Position numbers and translations under genes: made by a program | In this document: in pieces, positions 1-8,542 of the stretch | Numbering within the stretch: position 1 is the first letter of the stretch | How the letters are laid out: the number at the start of each line of letters is the position of its first letter | Notes under the pieces: generated by a model | What the model was told of the DNA's origin: nothing | Database searches by the model: none | Seen by the model: only the letters and a program-made list of their open reading frames with translations | Assembly: GCF_002356295.1 (NCBI RefSeq) | Contig: NZ_AP018042.1 | Span: 5,364,361 to 5,428,360 of the forward strand | Reading direction: 5' to 3' | Length of the DNA: 64,000 nucleotides | Source: Labilibaculum antarcticum | GTDB lineage: Bacteria > Bacteroidota > Bacteroidia > Bacteroidales > Marinifilaceae

Positions 1-1070
1 AGGAACGAAAGCTATTACTAGGCGATAAATTGCCAGCGGAAGAACAGGAAAAGATCGATAAGAAGCTGGAACTGGCCAGTGCTAAGCTGCAAGACAGCTC
101 GAAAAAGGAAGTGAGCATTAAGCAGAACATAACCTACTTGCAGGAACAAACCGACAAGGAAACAAAAAACGCCAGCAAACTAGAGATAGCCTATGCCGAG
201 GAGTTCAAACGACTACTAGCTCTTGTTCAGAAACATTCTTTTGACAGCTTGGAGCTTGCCATGAACGCCATTTTACCCGAGGGGAAAGCGGCCGAAATTA
301 AGAACAGACAAGATGCCCTTCAGAATAGAGAAACCGCCCGTAAGCAAAGTGAAAAAGACCTGCAGGAAGCACTAGCCAAAATTAAATTGAAGCTTACAGC
401 GATTGCTACCGAAGAACTTCTGGAAAAAGAAAAGCAGGAAGATGCTCAATTGGGAGATGCCAACAAAAGTTTAGGTGCCTTTGAACAACAACTAAAGCAA
501 GACAAGGAGAACCGAAAACGTGCTGGTAGTCTTTTAACAGAACTGGAAGTGCAAAGAAAGGAAGTGAAACGATGGGCCAATTTGAATGAATTAATTGGCG
601 ATGCTACCGGAAATAAGTACAGCAAGTTTGCTCAGGAACTAACGCTTCAGCAGATGTTGAGTTTGGCCAATTTGCATCTGATGAAACTGGATCAGCGCTA
701 CCTCTTAAAATACAATCCGCAGCAAAACGAAGACCTTTTTGTGGTGGATACCCTGCAAGGCAACGAGGAACGATCGGTTCGCACCCTATCGGGCGGTGAG
801 AGTTTCCTGATTTCGCTGGCCTTGGCCTTGGGCTTATCGGATTTGGCAGGACAAAATACCCAACTGGAAACCCTCTTTATTGATGAAGGATTCGGAAGTT
901 TGGATCAGGTAACCCTGGAACTGGCCTTGTGCACCTTAGAGCGCTTGCAAGCCGAAAGCAACCGCACCATTGGTATCATTAGTCACGTGGAAGCTTTAAA
1001 GGAACGCATCAGCACCCAAATAGAGCTGGTGAAAGATAGTGCTGGCAACAGCCATATTGAAATCAGATGA
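1..1070 (+). CDS. sbcC: Nuclease SbcCD subunit C, C-terminal part (5' truncated by window)
   Basis: The reading frame is open from base 3 to the window edge, so only the last ~355 residues of a normally ~1000-residue SMC-like ATPase are visible. SbcC partners the nuclease SbcD to open hairpins and process DNA ends. The first ~180 visible residues are Lys/Glu/Gln-rich coiled coil. The C-terminal ATPase lobe carries the ABC signature TLSGGESFLISLALALG and the Walker B/D-loop stretch LFIDEGFGSLD, followed by an H-loop-like IISHVEAL. The TTG near base 30 is internal and not a start. The coding sequence looks more GC-rich than most of the window. An sbcD partner would be expected upstream, outside the window. 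Confidence 0.93.
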   Translation, partial: ERKLLLGDKLPAEEQEKIDKKLELASAKLQDSSKKEVSIKQNITYLQEQTDKETKNASKLEIAYAEEFKRLLALVQKHSFDSLELAMNAILPEGKAAEIKNRQDALQNRETARKQSEKDLQEALAKIKLKLTAIATEELLEKEKQEDAQLGDANKSLGAFEQQLKQDKENRKRAGSLLTELEVQRKEVKRWANLNELIGDATGNKYSKFAQELTLQQMLSLANLHLMKLDQRYLLKYNPQQNEDLFVVDTLQGNEERSVRTLSGGESFLISLALALGLSDLAGQNTQLETLFIDEGFGSLDQVTLELALCTLERLQAESNRTIGIISHVEALKERISTQIELVKDSAGNSHIEIR

Positions 1071-1105
1071 TGTTCCCCTCTTAAAAGATGAATAAAAACA
1101 GAAAC

Positions 1106-1137
1106 GCTGCACCCAATAACTGGTGCAGCTTTTTTTT
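1106..1137 (+). terminator. Rho-independent terminator of sbcC
   Basis: An 8-bp perfect stem GCTGCACC/GGTGCAGC with an 8-nt loop is followed directly by eight T residues, 36 bp after the sbcC stop codon. Confidence 0.85.
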
Positions 1138-1213
1138 CAAGAGAATAACCAAGTTTTGTCTTGATTCCCCTAAGAAACTGATGCACAAAAAAAATCCTCC
1201 CATAAAAGGAGGA

Positions 1214-1855
1214 TTATCTGTTATTAGATGTCGTGATGTAAATTAAATAAAGATCCTCTATCCATTTGCATGGATTATTTTGGATGTATTGTTCGATGCG
1301 ATGGAAGGAATCAAAATCGCGGACAATGTGATCGTGAAATCGGCTTTGCCATGTAAATTCAGAATTGATTTTCCGGGCATTAATGGTTACCGATGATTTG
1401 AATCCGCGAATAATTGATGCCAAATTTTTGGATTGTGATCCAAATTTCGCATTTGTAGAGACGCGATGCATCGCGTCTGTACAAAAATCATTGGAAATGC
1501 GATGCATCCTGTGAAGAGGTAATGTGCATCCTGTGGAGACGCGATGCATCGCGTCTGTATGGGTATTGTAATTATTTTTGCCAATGGTGATTAGGGCATG
1601 AAAATGATTGGGCATGATCACAAATTCGCCCAATTCCAAATTCATATCGGGTCTGATTCCAGGTGTTTTCAGCCATTCGCTTGCCGCCAATTCCCCAATT
1701 TCATTCAATCTCATTTTCCCATTGGAAATTTCCCCAAAATAATGTTGGCGGTGCTGCGTGCAGATGGTCACAAAATAAATGGCATTCGATCCGTAATCCC
1801 AATCTTTTAATCGGGCAGATGGGATCCGGTATTTATTTTGAAATTTTCCGTCCAT
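1214..1855 (-). CDS. REP-associated tyrosine transposase (RAYT, Y1/IS200-like)
   Basis: This 213-residue protein belongs to the single-tyrosine HUH transposase family (COG1943-like). The N-terminus (KYRIPSARLKDWDYGSNAIYF) is typical, the HUH metal-binding motif is MPNHFHAL, and the catalytic Tyr is expected in the helix RIEQYIQNNP near the C-terminus. The middle of the protein (about residues 95-135) contains repeated DAMHRVST-like peptides. These are encoded by the same GACGCGATGCATCGCGTC palindromes that lie outside the gene, so copies of the cognate repeat have been fixed in frame. The frame stays open, so the gene may still be functional, but the insert lies between the HUH and Tyr motifs. 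No partner transposon ends are visible; such proteins are usually domesticated and act on REP sequences. Confidence 0.85.
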   Translation of the reverse strand: MDGKFQNKYRIPSARLKDWDYGSNAIYFVTICTQHRQHYFGEISNGKMRLNEIGELAASEWLKTPGIRPDMNLELGEFVIMPNHFHALITIGKNNYNTHTDAMHRVSTGCTLPLHRMHRISNDFCTDAMHRVSTNAKFGSQSKNLASIIRGFKSSVTINARKINSEFTWQSRFHDHIVRDFDSFHRIEQYIQNNPCKWIEDLYLIYITTSNNR

Positions 1856-1977
1856 TATTATAGATTTTATTCATCGTACAGACGCGATACATCACGTATC
1901 TATCCAATCTAATTATCCTATTCAGACGCGATGCATCGCGTCTCTGCGCAAAAATGATTGATTTGCATCGCATCTCT
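1460..1977. repeat. REP-like palindromes of the RAYT (at least three exact copies)
   Basis: The 18-bp perfect palindrome GACGCGATGCATCGCGTC occurs at 1460-1477 and 1538-1555 (inside the RAYT gene) and at 1925-1942 (just upstream of it). Degenerate copies are at about 1498-1513, 1881-1898 and 1960-1977. Flanks extend the pairing to AGACGCG...CGCGTCT. The pattern is that of a REPtron: a RAYT with its substrate repeats. Confidence 0.85.
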
Positions 1978-2206
1978 GCTAATTACAAAAAAAATGATTT
2001 CCAAAACACAAAAGAAATTTACTTTACGGATGTATCTGCTTCTGACAAAAAAACCGGTATTCTGATAACGAATAGGCTATTGGTGCAGGCTTCGTCATAT
2101 CAATCTTTGGATTCCTTCATCCAAATCAGGCAGTCGTTTAGGGTCATGGAATTAGGTGTTTAGTTTGGGATATTAGTGATATCCGAACCCGAAGTGAAAA
2201 CACATA

Positions 2207-2261
2207 GGGGATTGAAAATCCTGAACTTATTGCCTGCCGATTACAAATCTGCGGGAGCTGT
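2207..2261. repeat. Double-palindrome dispersed repeat, copy 1
   Basis: About 55 bp made of two adjacent short inverted repeats: GGGGATTGAAAATCCT, then CCTGCCGATTACAAATCTGCGGG, ending in AGCTG. The same architecture recurs at 5194-5245, 5464-5519 and 5597-5649. This copy abuts the 3' end of the gene ending at 2264. Confidence 0.7.
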
Positions 2262-2263
2262 AT

Positions 2264-3529
2264 TCAAAGCCAGGCATCTTCCTCCTGCAGGTCCGCTTCT
2301 TCAGCGTCCCCCTCTAAATCATCGTTCAACAGCTCTTTTCCTTTTCTCATGTATTCATTAAAAGCATCCCAATTGTAACTGTAATTTTCATTTTCCCCGA
2401 TGTGTTTCGCCGCATCAAAAAGATAATCCAAACCACATTCTTTAAAAAGTGTAAATATCCCTTGTTCAGGATTCATTTCGCTGGAAGCAAACACGTCTAG
2501 TTTGGCAATATTCCAATACGTTATTTCCTCTTTGCTTAAACCTGATAATTTTTCCAGTTTATCTCCTTCGGGAGTTCCACGCTGTGTAACAAAGAGGAAA
2601 GTGCTGATTACGAGCTTGTCACCCACTATCCTCGCAATAAAATACCCCACCTTAAAATCTTTGTAACAGATCGGAAACAATACATTTCTACGATAAATAA
2701 TTGGTTCTTTATTCCTAATACTAATACCGATGTAAGATTGTCCAGCATCCTTTTTAATGGGTTTAATCCGGCTTAGATATCTTATCAGAGCATGATTTTG
2801 AATGAAGACAGGAAGTTCTGCCTCATCTCCTTTGTATAAACTGGATAGCTTAGCAGCCGAAATACTGATCCAATGAGGTTCATCATTTACACTTTGGCAG
2901 CCTATCTGATAGGCAATTCTTTTAATCCCATTTATTTTAACCTTACTAACCCGTGGTTCAACACTAAATATCCTTAGCGTATGATACAAACCATGCACAT
3001 CATCTTTTCTGTATTCATATGAAGTTTTGAAAGTGTGCATCGTTGTAGTAAATGGATTCGATAAAGCAAGTATCCTATTGTAATTCCAATACAAATCCGT
3101 TATTGGTTTTTCAATTTTAGCAAAATGCCCGAATAATACATGCAACGCCGTTCTAATTTCAATACTTCTTGTTTCAGGAACATAGGAGTGCCATGCTATG
3201 AATCGCTCAACGGCCACCATAGTAATCACCGAAACCGGCTTTTGCCCTTCTACCAAAACGGATTTTTCCTGCTTGCAAAACAGCTGACTGAAGTGGCTAT
3301 AGATTTTCATTTTCTCCCTACTGATCTTATGCCCCGCCATCATTTTTGGCTGCATAAAATGCATGCGAAGCTGGTAAACTTCTTCAATCTCCTGTTGTGT
3401 TAAAATACGCAAGGCATCAGCACAGCCAAGAATCTCACACACTTGTTTTATTCGATTAAAATTGACATTTATGGCAGCCCTTTCATTGTACTTTAGAGCG
3501 GGTGTTTTCTTTTTTCGTTTCTTACTCAT
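2264..3529 (-). CDS. Uncharacterised protein, paralogue of the upstream gene
   Basis: I do not recognise this 421-residue family. It starts with a basic MSKKRKKK tail and has no signal peptide or membrane segment, so it is probably cytoplasmic. It aligns over its length with the gene immediately upstream. Shared blocks are GDEAELPVFIQNHALIRYLSRIKP in the centre, a beta-rich stretch (KVGYFIARI...LVISTFLFVTQ), TPEGDKLEKLSGLSKEEITYW, and a YNWDAFNEYMRKGKELL tail followed by an acidic C-terminus. The central H-A-x-x-R-x-x-x-R pattern recalls small RelE/DUF4258-like folds, but that is only a resemblance. Its start overlaps the stop of the upstream paralogue by 8 bp, so the pair is translationally coupled. 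Confidence 0.75.
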   Translation of the reverse strand: MSKKRKKKTPALKYNERAAINVNFNRIKQVCEILGCADALRILTQQEIEEVYQLRMHFMQPKMMAGHKISREKMKIYSHFSQLFCKQEKSVLVEGQKPVSVITMVAVERFIAWHSYVPETRSIEIRTALHVLFGHFAKIEKPITDLYWNYNRILALSNPFTTTMHTFKTSYEYRKDDVHGLYHTLRIFSVEPRVSKVKINGIKRIAYQIGCQSVNDEPHWISISAAKLSSLYKGDEAELPVFIQNHALIRYLSRIKPIKKDAGQSYIGISIRNKEPIIYRRNVLFPICYKDFKVGYFIARIVGDKLVISTFLFVTQRGTPEGDKLEKLSGLSKEEITYWNIAKLDVFASSEMNPEQGIFTLFKECGLDYLFDAAKHIGENENYSYNWDAFNEYMRKGKELLNDDLEGDAEEADLQEEDAWL

Positions 3530-4814
3530 CTAGCCCCTCCTCAACCAATTCTTCTAACATTTCATCTTCTGCTCCCTCATCAAATAGTTCTGTTTTACCC
3601 AGATTGATATATTCGTTTAAAGCTTCCCAATTGTAATTTCTCTGCTCCTTCTCATAGCCTAATGATTGTACAGTAAATAAATGACTTATTCCTGCATCCT
3701 CAAATGCTTCCATCATTTCATGATTAGTCTCCAAATTTGAACCAAAGAAATTTTCAAGGCTGCCAATTTTCCAGTACGATATTTCTTCTTTACTTAAACC
3801 CAATGCTTTTTCAAGCTTATCACCTTCAGGTGTATAATGATGAGTCAAAAATAAAAATGTCTTAATGATCAATCTATTTTTATTAATTACGCCTAAGAAA
3901 TAACCACATTTTAGATTTATATGAAAATATGGAATCAAAATATTTCCCTTGTAGATTTCAATCTTAAGAGAAGTTTGTAAAGTATAACTAAGTTGATGGA
4001 TAATATCTATACCAGATAGAGGTTTTAATCGCTCCAACAACCGATTATAGGCGTGATTTTGAATACACAGTGGCAATTCCTTTTTATCACCACGGTAGAC
4101 TCCCTGAAGGCTTTTTACAGGTACAAACACCCAATTCATAGTAAAGCCATAATCCAAATACCCTAATTGAAATACTTTCCTGAGATTACCATTTTCAATA
4201 TAATTACTAGAACGGCATGGGATAGCCTCTAAATTTGAAGAATAATGCATCCCGACTGTTGGATAGTTCTTCACATCAAAATCAAACTTCAGATTATATA
4301 CGGTATCATTAAAAATATTGGTGCTATTGGCAGTAATCGCATAATGATAAACAATTGTCTGAAGCATTTCTTCCAAAGCACCCAATTTTACCCGCATAGG
4401 AGTAAAGGCAATTTGCAATTGCTTCTTTCTTTCACCTACCACATAGTCAAGCGAAGTTAAAAACTGCAATCCAACAAGAATTTCAAAATTGGTGAGTTCG
4501 GCTTCCAAATCCCGCTGCAGTTTTAAAATATTGTCAGAATAAAAATTTTGTACATAACTTGTAAAGAATTTTAATGCGTCTTTTGCAACAGCCCCTTTAT
4601 TCTCAAATTTAAGAGATTCTACATAAACCCGATGTCCGAAGGCATTCGTTTTTTCATCTTTTGAAAGCAATTTAAAAGCGGTTTCACAATCGGTTTGAGA
4701 ACATACGTGTTCTAAAATTTTTAAATATGTTTTCTTAAGTACCGGATTTTTACTTGGATGGTTTTCTTTCTTCCTTCCTTCTTGTTGTTTTATTTTCTTT
4801 CTCTTTTTGGACAT
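3522..4814 (-). CDS. Uncharacterised protein, first of a tandem paralogous pair
   Basis: This 430-residue protein begins with MSKKRKKIKQQ and ends in an acidic tail, like its downstream paralogue. Conserved positions include GDKKELPLCIQNHAYNRLLERLKPL, KCGYFLGVI...LIIKTFLFLTHHYTPEGDKLEKALGLSKEEISYW and YNWEALNEYINLGKTEL. No transmembrane helices or signal peptide are evident. The N-terminal halves diverge more than the C-terminal halves, which suggests a conserved C-terminal functional core and a variable N-terminal part. The pair is flanked by palindromic repeats on both sides, a setting consistent with accessory DNA. Function is unknown. Confidence 0.75.
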   Translation of the reverse strand: MSKKRKKIKQQEGRKKENHPSKNPVLKKTYLKILEHVCSQTDCETAFKLLSKDEKTNAFGHRVYVESLKFENKGAVAKDALKFFTSYVQNFYSDNILKLQRDLEAELTNFEILVGLQFLTSLDYVVGERKKQLQIAFTPMRVKLGALEEMLQTIVYHYAITANSTNIFNDTVYNLKFDFDVKNYPTVGMHYSSNLEAIPCRSSNYIENGNLRKVFQLGYLDYGFTMNWVFVPVKSLQGVYRGDKKELPLCIQNHAYNRLLERLKPLSGIDIIHQLSYTLQTSLKIEIYKGNILIPYFHINLKCGYFLGVINKNRLIIKTFLFLTHHYTPEGDKLEKALGLSKEEISYWKIGSLENFFGSNLETNHEMMEAFEDAGISHLFTVQSLGYEKEQRNYNWEALNEYINLGKTELFDEGAEDEMLEELVEEGLDE

Positions 4815-5193
4815 CGGGCAGCTTATTTAAAATGCAACTGTTAAATTAACAATATACTCGCAAATAAAAATAAAACACCTGTATTTATTTTACAAAACAA
4901 AGCAGTTTTATGTAACTATTCCATTCTTATTTGTACTTGCGAACCTATACTCCCTTTAGCTGGTGCGAAGACTGAGCCATATTTGAATACATGCGAAACA
5001 AAGATTTGAGGTAATGAAAATAAAGGAATGATTGGGAATCGATTACTACAAATAGACCTGACCGGTTTTTGATCCCGACAGCTATTGAGGCTGATAGTAA
5101 TGAGAAGGTAAGCTCGACACCTCCTCCATTTTGGTCCCTAAGCTTGCGCTGTATTGAGCTTGTCGAAATATTGAAGGGTCTGTATCTTTTCGA

Positions 5194-5245
5194 GAAGGAT
5201 TAAAAATCCTAAACTCTGCCCGCAGATTACAAAGCTGCGGGGGCT
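5194..5245. repeat. Double-palindrome dispersed repeat, copy 2
   Basis: AAGGATTAAAAATCCT followed by CCCGCAGATTACAAAGCTGCGGGGGC; same order, spacing and orientation as copy 1. Confidence 0.75.
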
Positions 5246-5249
5246 TGTT

Positions 5250-5429
5250 TTAGTTGTATTTCGCTTGGGCTTCGGCAGCCATTAGCAGTTCTTCCCTTTC
5301 AACGCTGACAGGTGCAAGTATGCTGTCAGGTTTCCCCTGAAAAACCTCGCGCAATACCGGCCACATCAATTGCTAAGCTGCTTGCTTGTTGCTGGCGATC
5401 TCCTGCTCTAAACTATCGCATAAGGACAT
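5250..5429 (-). pseudogene. Relic of a type I restriction specificity subunit (HsdS) C-terminus
   Basis: Read leftwards from an ATG at 5429, the frame gives MSLCDSLEQEIASNKQAA, a TAG stop, then QLMWPVLREVF and a further ~28 residues to a TAA at 5250. The LCDxLEQxI...QLxxxVLREVF pattern is the conserved C-terminal helical repeat of HsdS proteins. No target-recognition domains, HsdM or HsdR are nearby. With the in-frame stop, this is a residual fragment sandwiched between two repeat copies. Confidence 0.65.
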
Positions 5430-5463
5430 AATTACTGGTACCCTCACTTGGAGTGAGAGCACC

Positions 5464-5519
5464 AGGAGATTAAAAATCCTGTACTCTTTACCTGCAGATT
5501 ACAAATCTGCAGGAGCTGG
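5464..5519. repeat. Double-palindrome dispersed repeat, copy 3
   Basis: AGGAGATTAAAAATCCT plus CCTGCAGATTACAAATCTGC and AGGAGCTGG. This is the best-conserved copy; the second hairpin is a perfect 10-bp stem with loop ACA. Confidence 0.75.
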
Positions 5520-5596
5520 TGTTATTTATAAAACCTGTAAGCGTGCTTGCACCTGACAGCGTTTATCATTTTAAATTTCGCGATCGATTCGGCAAC

Positions 5597-5649
5597 AGGA
5601 TTAGAAATCCGAAACTCTCTGCCCCGGATTGCAAAGCTGCGCAAGCTGG
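5597..5649. repeat. Double-palindrome dispersed repeat, copy 4
   Basis: AGGATTAGAAATCC, then GCCCCGGATTGCAAAGCTGC and AAGCTGG; a degenerate copy with the same layout. Confidence 0.6.
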
Positions 5650-5861
5650 GTTTCTAAAACAAGAAAACTCTTACGACTCCTTTTTAACGGGCATAATCGA
5701 TTGCATTATTATATCTGTCCTGAGACGGTATTGTGTAGGAATCCACGAAAGTGAAAGAACAAACCTAGCAGCCGGAGCTTCCACCTTTCCATTCTTTTAT
5801 TTTGTAAACTGTTCCTACCCAATTTGAATTAGAAATTGAGGAGTGCATGCAAATGCTGGGC

Positions 5862-6842
5862 TTAGCTTGCTATGGCAAGTTCTTGTTTTCGGGCCATTCT
5901 CGATGCAACAATACTGATTATAAATATCTGGATAAAGTGAAAGAGCATAAGCGGAAGGAGGGTCATGCCTATCGAAAGGGTATTCTGAAATAGAATTTTA
6001 GAGAATACGGTACCGTGTACCAGCGATTTTTTGGTACCACAAAATTGGGCCGTAATCCGATCTTCGAGACTAAAGCCCATCTGCATTGAAATAAAGCGGG
6101 TAAGAAAAAAGATGCACGAAAACAAGGACAGAACAGCCAATAGTAGAATGAGAAAGTCGCTTCCACTTACCGAGGAAAAAATGTGTTCGTCGAAGGATTC
6201 AGCAAAACTTTTGAAGATGATTAAAAGAATCACCGATTTATCGAATAAGCTAAGGTAACGAGAGTGTTTTCTTACAAAATCGCCCCAATAACGCTGCAAG
6301 GCCACGCCTAAAAATACAGGCAGTAAAATTTCAGTAATCAGCTTTAGGTAGGTGCTCCCCAAGTCAAAATCGGCAGCCGCATTTTGTAAAAACAAACTCA
6401 TCCAAAGAGGAGTAATCACAATTCCAATAAGACCGGAAATGCTTGCATTAAAAATAGCCGCAGGAATATTTCCTTTGGCAATGGATACCATCACAACCGA
6501 AGACGATACGGTAGATGGCAGTGCCGCTAAAAACATAAAAGCCAACCAGCTTGTTTGGTCTGCCTTACCAGCGAAAAAGGGATAAAAGGCAAGTACAAGC
6601 AAGGGAAATAGAATAAAGGTAGAAGTTTGCACCATAAGATGCAGTTTCCAGTTTTTTAGTCCGAATTTCATCTTTTCCGGACTTAGTTTTAAGCCATAAA
6701 AAAAGAAGATCAAAGAAATGCCGATGCTTCCAATTAGGTTGAAAGGGATTGCACTCTGCTTGCTTCCCCATTGCGGAAAAAAGTAAGCCGTTACAATTAC
6801 GCCCACAATGGCAACAACAAATCCATCTATTTTTAGCTTCAT
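5862..6842 (-). CDS. Bile acid:sodium symporter-like (SBF-like, YfeH-type) transporter
   Basis: A 326-residue, strongly hydrophobic protein with about nine to ten predicted membrane helices, matching the usual size of the SBF-like/YfeH group. Recognisable stretches are LIGSIGISLIFFFYGLKLS (helices 2-3), FLAALPSTVSSSVVMVSIAKGN (the characteristic discontinuous-helix region) and FCGTKKSLVHGTVFSKILF near the C-terminus. Family members are secondary transporters in the inner membrane. The substrate of this subgroup is not established, so bile-acid transport should not be assumed. It stands alone, with no adjacent gene on the same strand. Confidence 0.88.
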   Translation of the reverse strand: MKLKIDGFVVAIVGVIVTAYFFPQWGSKQSAIPFNLIGSIGISLIFFFYGLKLSPEKMKFGLKNWKLHLMVQTSTFILFPLLVLAFYPFFAGKADQTSWLAFMFLAALPSTVSSSVVMVSIAKGNIPAAIFNASISGLIGIVITPLWMSLFLQNAAADFDLGSTYLKLITEILLPVFLGVALQRYWGDFVRKHSRYLSLFDKSVILLIIFKSFAESFDEHIFSSVSGSDFLILLLAVLSLFSCIFFLTRFISMQMGFSLEDRITAQFCGTKKSLVHGTVFSKILFQNTLSIGMTLLPLMLFHFIQIFIISIVASRMARKQELAIAS

Positions 6843-7090
6843 CTATTCAGTTATTTAATGCGATTACGAAACTAAGTATTTAGCGCCTTTGTTGTACAAA
6901 AAAAAGCAAAAATTAAAGGCCGCAATCATTTTTTTTTGAACGGAGCCACTAAGCTCTTTTCTCCATTTGCCTGCCGCTGGAGTTCTGTTTTTATCTTGCC
7001 GTAAGTTACAGGTAATCAACTACAGCAAAGATTCAAACAAACTCGTTTTTAAGGACAGATACAGATGGGATCTTATCCTGTAAGAAATAC

Positions 7091-7121
7091 AAAAAAAATC
7101 CCCTTACTCGTAAGGGGATTT
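7091..7121 (-). terminator. Intrinsic terminator (leftward) of the 7130-7621 gene
   Basis: AATCCCCTTAC/GTAAGGGGATT forms an 11-bp stem with a 2-nt loop, and an A-tract at 7091-7098 reads as a T-tract on the minus strand. Confidence 0.8.
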
Positions 7122-7129
7122 ACTAGTTG

Positions 7130-7621
7130 TCAATTTTTAATCGCTTCATTAATTATTGAAACCCATTTTTGTCCTATTAGAATTTCATTGACCAATTGCG
7201 GATTAATTTCTGAATCATACAGAAGACATGTGAAAGCAGTTTTGTCTTTCTTTTCAGGTTGAAAAACAAGCTCCAATTTGTCGGTAACCATCACGCTTGA
7301 CTTCTGCAACTTTACGGTTCGTTTAGCCGATTGCAGCAGGCATTCCTTTATTTCAATCAAAGGAATACATGCATCCAAAAGTTTTTCTGATTGCGCTATT
7401 TTGCGAACAAAAAAGACAAAATCTTTCGAATTTGCAATGCCTATTGCAAATTCTGACTCAACATCATAGTTTGATATTTCACAATTGTTTTGGGAGGCTA
7501 AGCTTTTTAGTTTCAGCAGTAAAACCTGATCTTTCTTTTTCTTTTTAGAACTCATAATAGCAATTGGAACAATGAAAAGTCCAAGCATACTAAGTCCTAC
7601 AACGGTTGTTGTTAAATCCAT
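7130..7621 (-). CDS. Small membrane-anchored protein of unknown function
   Basis: A 163-residue protein with one N-terminal membrane helix (about residues 5-24, TTVVGLSMLGLFIVPIAIM) followed by a Lys-rich stretch (SSKKKKKDQ) that should face the cytoplasm. The remainder is a soluble alpha/beta domain with no motif I can assign. The leftward terminator directly behind the stop and the clean start support a real single-gene unit. Confidence 0.65.
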   Translation of the reverse strand: MDLTTTVVGLSMLGLFIVPIAIMSSKKKKKDQVLLLKLKSLASQNNCEISNYDVESEFAIGIANSKDFVFFVRKIAQSEKLLDACIPLIEIKECLLQSAKRTVKLQKSSVMVTDKLELVFQPEKKDKTAFTCLLYDSEINPQLVNEILIGQKWVSIINEAIKN

Positions 7622-7732
7622 CTTCTTCTTTTTAAATAATAGGTAAGATTATTTAGGGGCGGTATAAAATACGCCTCTACCGAAACTAAAATATTTGAGC
7701 ATGCAGATATGCTCTTTTAGAAGAAAAATGGA

Positions 7733-8110
7733 TTACCAAAAATAATGGGATGGGTACAGTAAATCCGCTTTACGGTAATTTAAACGGATATTTTGGAACT
7801 GATAAGCATATTGGGTAAATCGGCTTCGAATCAAACAATTATAAGAATGGAGAGCTGCACTTAAACGGCTGCTGTTTTCTTTTACTGAAGGAATGGAACC
7901 TAAAGCTGATGCAGAAAAATCATATTCAGAATCAGCCACTAAACCGTCCTGATGAATTTTATACTGTGTAGTTACACCCTGCTTATCCTTTTGATTGAAT
8001 TGAAGAGATGTTTGAATTTGGTAGGCACCGGCAATACACAGCAAGCTACTAAGGCTTAGTAGCAATACCAGTTTTGTGATACAGTATTTCCCGAAATTCG
8101 TTTTCACCAA
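7733..8110 (-). CDS. Small putatively secreted protein of unknown function
   Basis: A 125-residue protein with an N-terminal hydrophobic signal-like segment (KLVLLLSLSSLLCIAGA, cleavage likely near residue 29). A Gln/Asn/Tyr-rich mature part follows with no known motif. A perfect Bacteroidota -7 box (TACATTTG on the minus strand, 8133-8140) lies about 23 bp upstream of the ATG, which supports transcription with a very short leader. Confidence 0.5.
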   Translation of the reverse strand: MVKTNFGKYCITKLVLLLSLSSLLCIAGAYQIQTSLQFNQKDKQGVTTQYKIHQDGLVADSEYDFSASALGSIPSVKENSSRLSAALHSYNCLIRSRFTQYAYQFQNIRLNYRKADLLYPSHYFW

Positions 8111-8542
8111 TTAAAATTTATTTTGACGGGTACAAATGTATTTTTTTTATCGATAAAATTTTAGTTTTGTTTTATTTTTTTTATGACAAAGTAAGAAATA
8201 AGCACTTCTCAATCCTTCGTTTTTATTGTGACCTATTTTCATGTTCATGATTGTGGACACAGGCTGTATCGGCAAACTTGGAGTGGACAACGAATAATAA
8301 AAGGGTTAGGAATGTGGTGCATATTTTGCGATCAAGCCAAACAATTCCTGATAATTTCCTTTGTGTTTGGAGTGTTCTTCATGAGTTTGAAGAGTTCTTT
8401 CCGCTCCATTTTAAACTAAAACCAATGCTTTCCGGCTGTTTTAGCCGCTTAACGGGATTAAAAATCCAAAAAACAGCTGCATGCAATCAGGAGGATTCAC
8501 TCCTTAAATAACTGAAGCAAAACATCTTCAACAAAAATCATA
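8111..8542. other. Gap with promoter of the 7733-8110 gene and a partial repeat
   Basis: It contains the leftward -7 box at 8133-8140 and, near 8453-8466, the half-repeat GGGATTAAAAATCC related to the double-palindrome family. Two short rightward open frames (8228-8419 and 8251-8511) overlap each other in different frames and look spurious. Confidence 0.45.

Larger units (their letters stand above)
4815..5861. other. Repeat-rich gap with gene relics and no intact gene
   Basis: About 1 kb without a convincing intact coding region. It holds three copies of the double-palindrome repeat and an HsdS relic. It also holds a ~29-bp segment present twice in inverted orientation: GACAGGTGCAAGTATGC at about 5306-5333, and its near-complement around 5532-5560. 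A rightward open frame of 102 codons (5519-5827) runs through repeat DNA and has no recognisable features. Confidence 0.6.

Noticed and set aside
1460-1977. Possible CRISPR-like array (repeated GACGCGATGCATCGCGTC)
   Set aside because: Spacing is irregular, the units are palindromic and lie within and around a RAYT gene, and no cas genes are present; REP elements explain it.
5519-5827. 102-codon rightward frame in the repeat-rich gap
   Set aside because: It runs through a copy of the double-palindrome repeat and the inverted duplicate segment; composition is not protein-like and there is no promoter.
7655-7681. Imperfect hairpin between the two small genes (AGGGGCGGTAT/ATACGCCTCT)
   Set aside because: A stem forms but there is no T-tract on either strand, so I did not call it a terminator.
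8228-8511. Two overlapping rightward frames of 63 and 86 codons
   Set aside because: They are in different frames of A/T-rich intergenic DNA, one includes repeat sequence, and neither resembles a protein.
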